Assembly (NCBI RefSeq): GCF_002933855.1
Contig: NZ_BFAQ01000041.1
Coordinates: 1 to 64,000 of the forward strand
Source of the DNA: Vibrio penaeicida
Lineage (GTDB): Bacteria; Pseudomonadota; Gammaproteobacteria; Enterobacterales; Vibrionaceae
Direction: 5' to 3'
DNA length: 64,000 nucleotides
In this document: positions 63,629 through 64,000 of the stretch, piece after piece
Numbering within the stretch: the stretch's first letter is position 1
How the letters are laid out: each line of letters starts with the position of its first letter
Position numbers and translations under genes: made by a program
Notes under the pieces: model-generated
Database searches by the model: none
Told to the model about the DNA's origin: nothing
Seen by the model: only the letters and a program-made list of their open reading frames with translations

Positions 63629-64000
63629 ATGGAAGGGAAAACAATACGTCTCAACAGAATGTTTGAGAACAAGAAAGCAGTCTTTGCTGCGTTAGTTAAT
63701 AGTATGTATTTGGGACCACAGCCAGGTATTACATCGGATAGCGAGTTCAGGAGAATTTTACTGGAACTATCTACAAACGGCTTAACAGGGGCAATGCTCT
63801 CGCCAGGATACATAAAGCAGTATTCTAGCCTACTGGGGCATAGACATTCCCCTGCAGTTATTATGTCTGTAGGTTGGACTGACAAATGGCGTAATGCCGA
63901 ACTATTGGGACATGATGGTTTTATGGGGCAGCATGACTTTATCGCTAATGCTGAGCAAGCTGCGGCCTACGGAGCTGACGCGGTGCACGACTATGTGTTC
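63629..64000 (+). CDS. Class I aldolase, DeoC/LacD-type, 3' end cut by window
   Basis: This frame is open from ATG 63629 to the window end (124 codons visible, no stop reached). The protein begins EGKTIRLNRMFENKKAVF and continues with AALVNSMYLGPQPGITS, GLTGAMLSPGYIKQYSSLLG, PAVIMSVGWTDKW and ANAEQAAAYGADAVHDYVF. These are the strand and helix pattern of class I (beta-alpha)8 aldolases of the DeoC/FbaB/LsrF group; the Schiff-base Lys would lie beyond the window. It is divergent from the regulator and probably splits the phosphorylated product of the kinase and dehydrogenase. Confidence 0.75.
   Translation, partial: MEGKTIRLNRMFENKKAVFAALVNSMYLGPQPGITSDSEFRRILLELSTNGLTGAMLSPGYIKQYSSLLGHRHSPAVIMSVGWTDKWRNAELLGHDGFMGQHDFIANAEQAAAYGADAVHDYVF

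Noticed and set aside
63493..63885. 130-codon minus-strand frame overlapping the aldolase start
   Set aside because: It is antisense to a convincing aldolase reading frame and covers the promoter and operator region. The plus-strand frame has clear family pattern.
1..64000. tRNA, rRNA, CRISPR array, prophage or integrase
   Set aside because: None was seen; the gene order is that of a core Vibrio chromosome for most of the window.

Overview
The window is a stretch of a Vibrio-type (Vibrionaceae, Gammaproteobacteria) chromosome. The evidence is gene content and order: a polar-flagellin cluster followed by flaG-fliD-flaI-fliS, the flrA/flrBC regulators, fliE to fliR, flhB, flhA-flhF-flhG-fliA, the cheYZAB-parC-parP-cheW chemotaxis block, and a cytochrome c maturation (ccm) operon. 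FlrA/FlrB/FlrC regulation and ParC/ParP inside a che operon are hallmarks of polarly flagellated vibrios. I could not assign the species.

Region 1 (1-9285) encodes the filament: four flagellin paralogs (the first cut by the window edge, the third clearly divergent), FlaG, the cap FliD, the small protein FlaI and the chaperone FliS. Two flagellins have near-consensus sigma-28 promoters. A 1.1 kb spacer and a 0.6 kb spacer between flagellins hold hairpins and a three-copy 16-bp tandem repeat but no convincing gene.

Region 2 (9522-32609) holds the regulatory cascade and the machine. FlrA (sigma-54 activator) precedes FlrB/FlrC, and then come the MS ring, switch, export apparatus, hook-length control, FlhF/FlhG polarity proteins and the sigma-28 factor FliA. 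Sigma-54 -24/-12 elements lie before flrB, fliE and flhA; the flrB element sits inside a hairpin followed by a T-rich tract.

Region 3 (32642-40309) is the chemotaxis operon, closed by a strong terminator. The CheA linker carries three copies of an acidic helix motif that resembles the FliM and CheZ CheY-binding tails.

Region 4 (40568-50937) has ccmABCDEFGHI, then mlaA (lipid asymmetry) and an Atm1-type ABC exporter.

Region 5 (51022-57857) has a FadL-type porin, an ECF sigma factor with an overlapping DUF3379 membrane protein (possible anti-sigma), a structured non-coding stretch that looks like a small RNA with two terminators, and the fatty acid oxidation pair fadI-fadJ with a FadR-like operator.

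Region 6 (58125-64000) has an unrecognised acidic protein with spaced RTX-like motifs, then a sugar or polyol catabolic locus: FGGY kinase, GlpD-like dehydrogenase, DeoR-family repressor and a divergent DeoC/LacD-type aldolase cut by the window end. TGTAGT/CTACA-type repeats lie in its promoters. A dispersed inverted-repeat element occurs as a long copy (47791-48060), a short hairpin copy (58041-58097) and a one-ended remnant (19417-19480).
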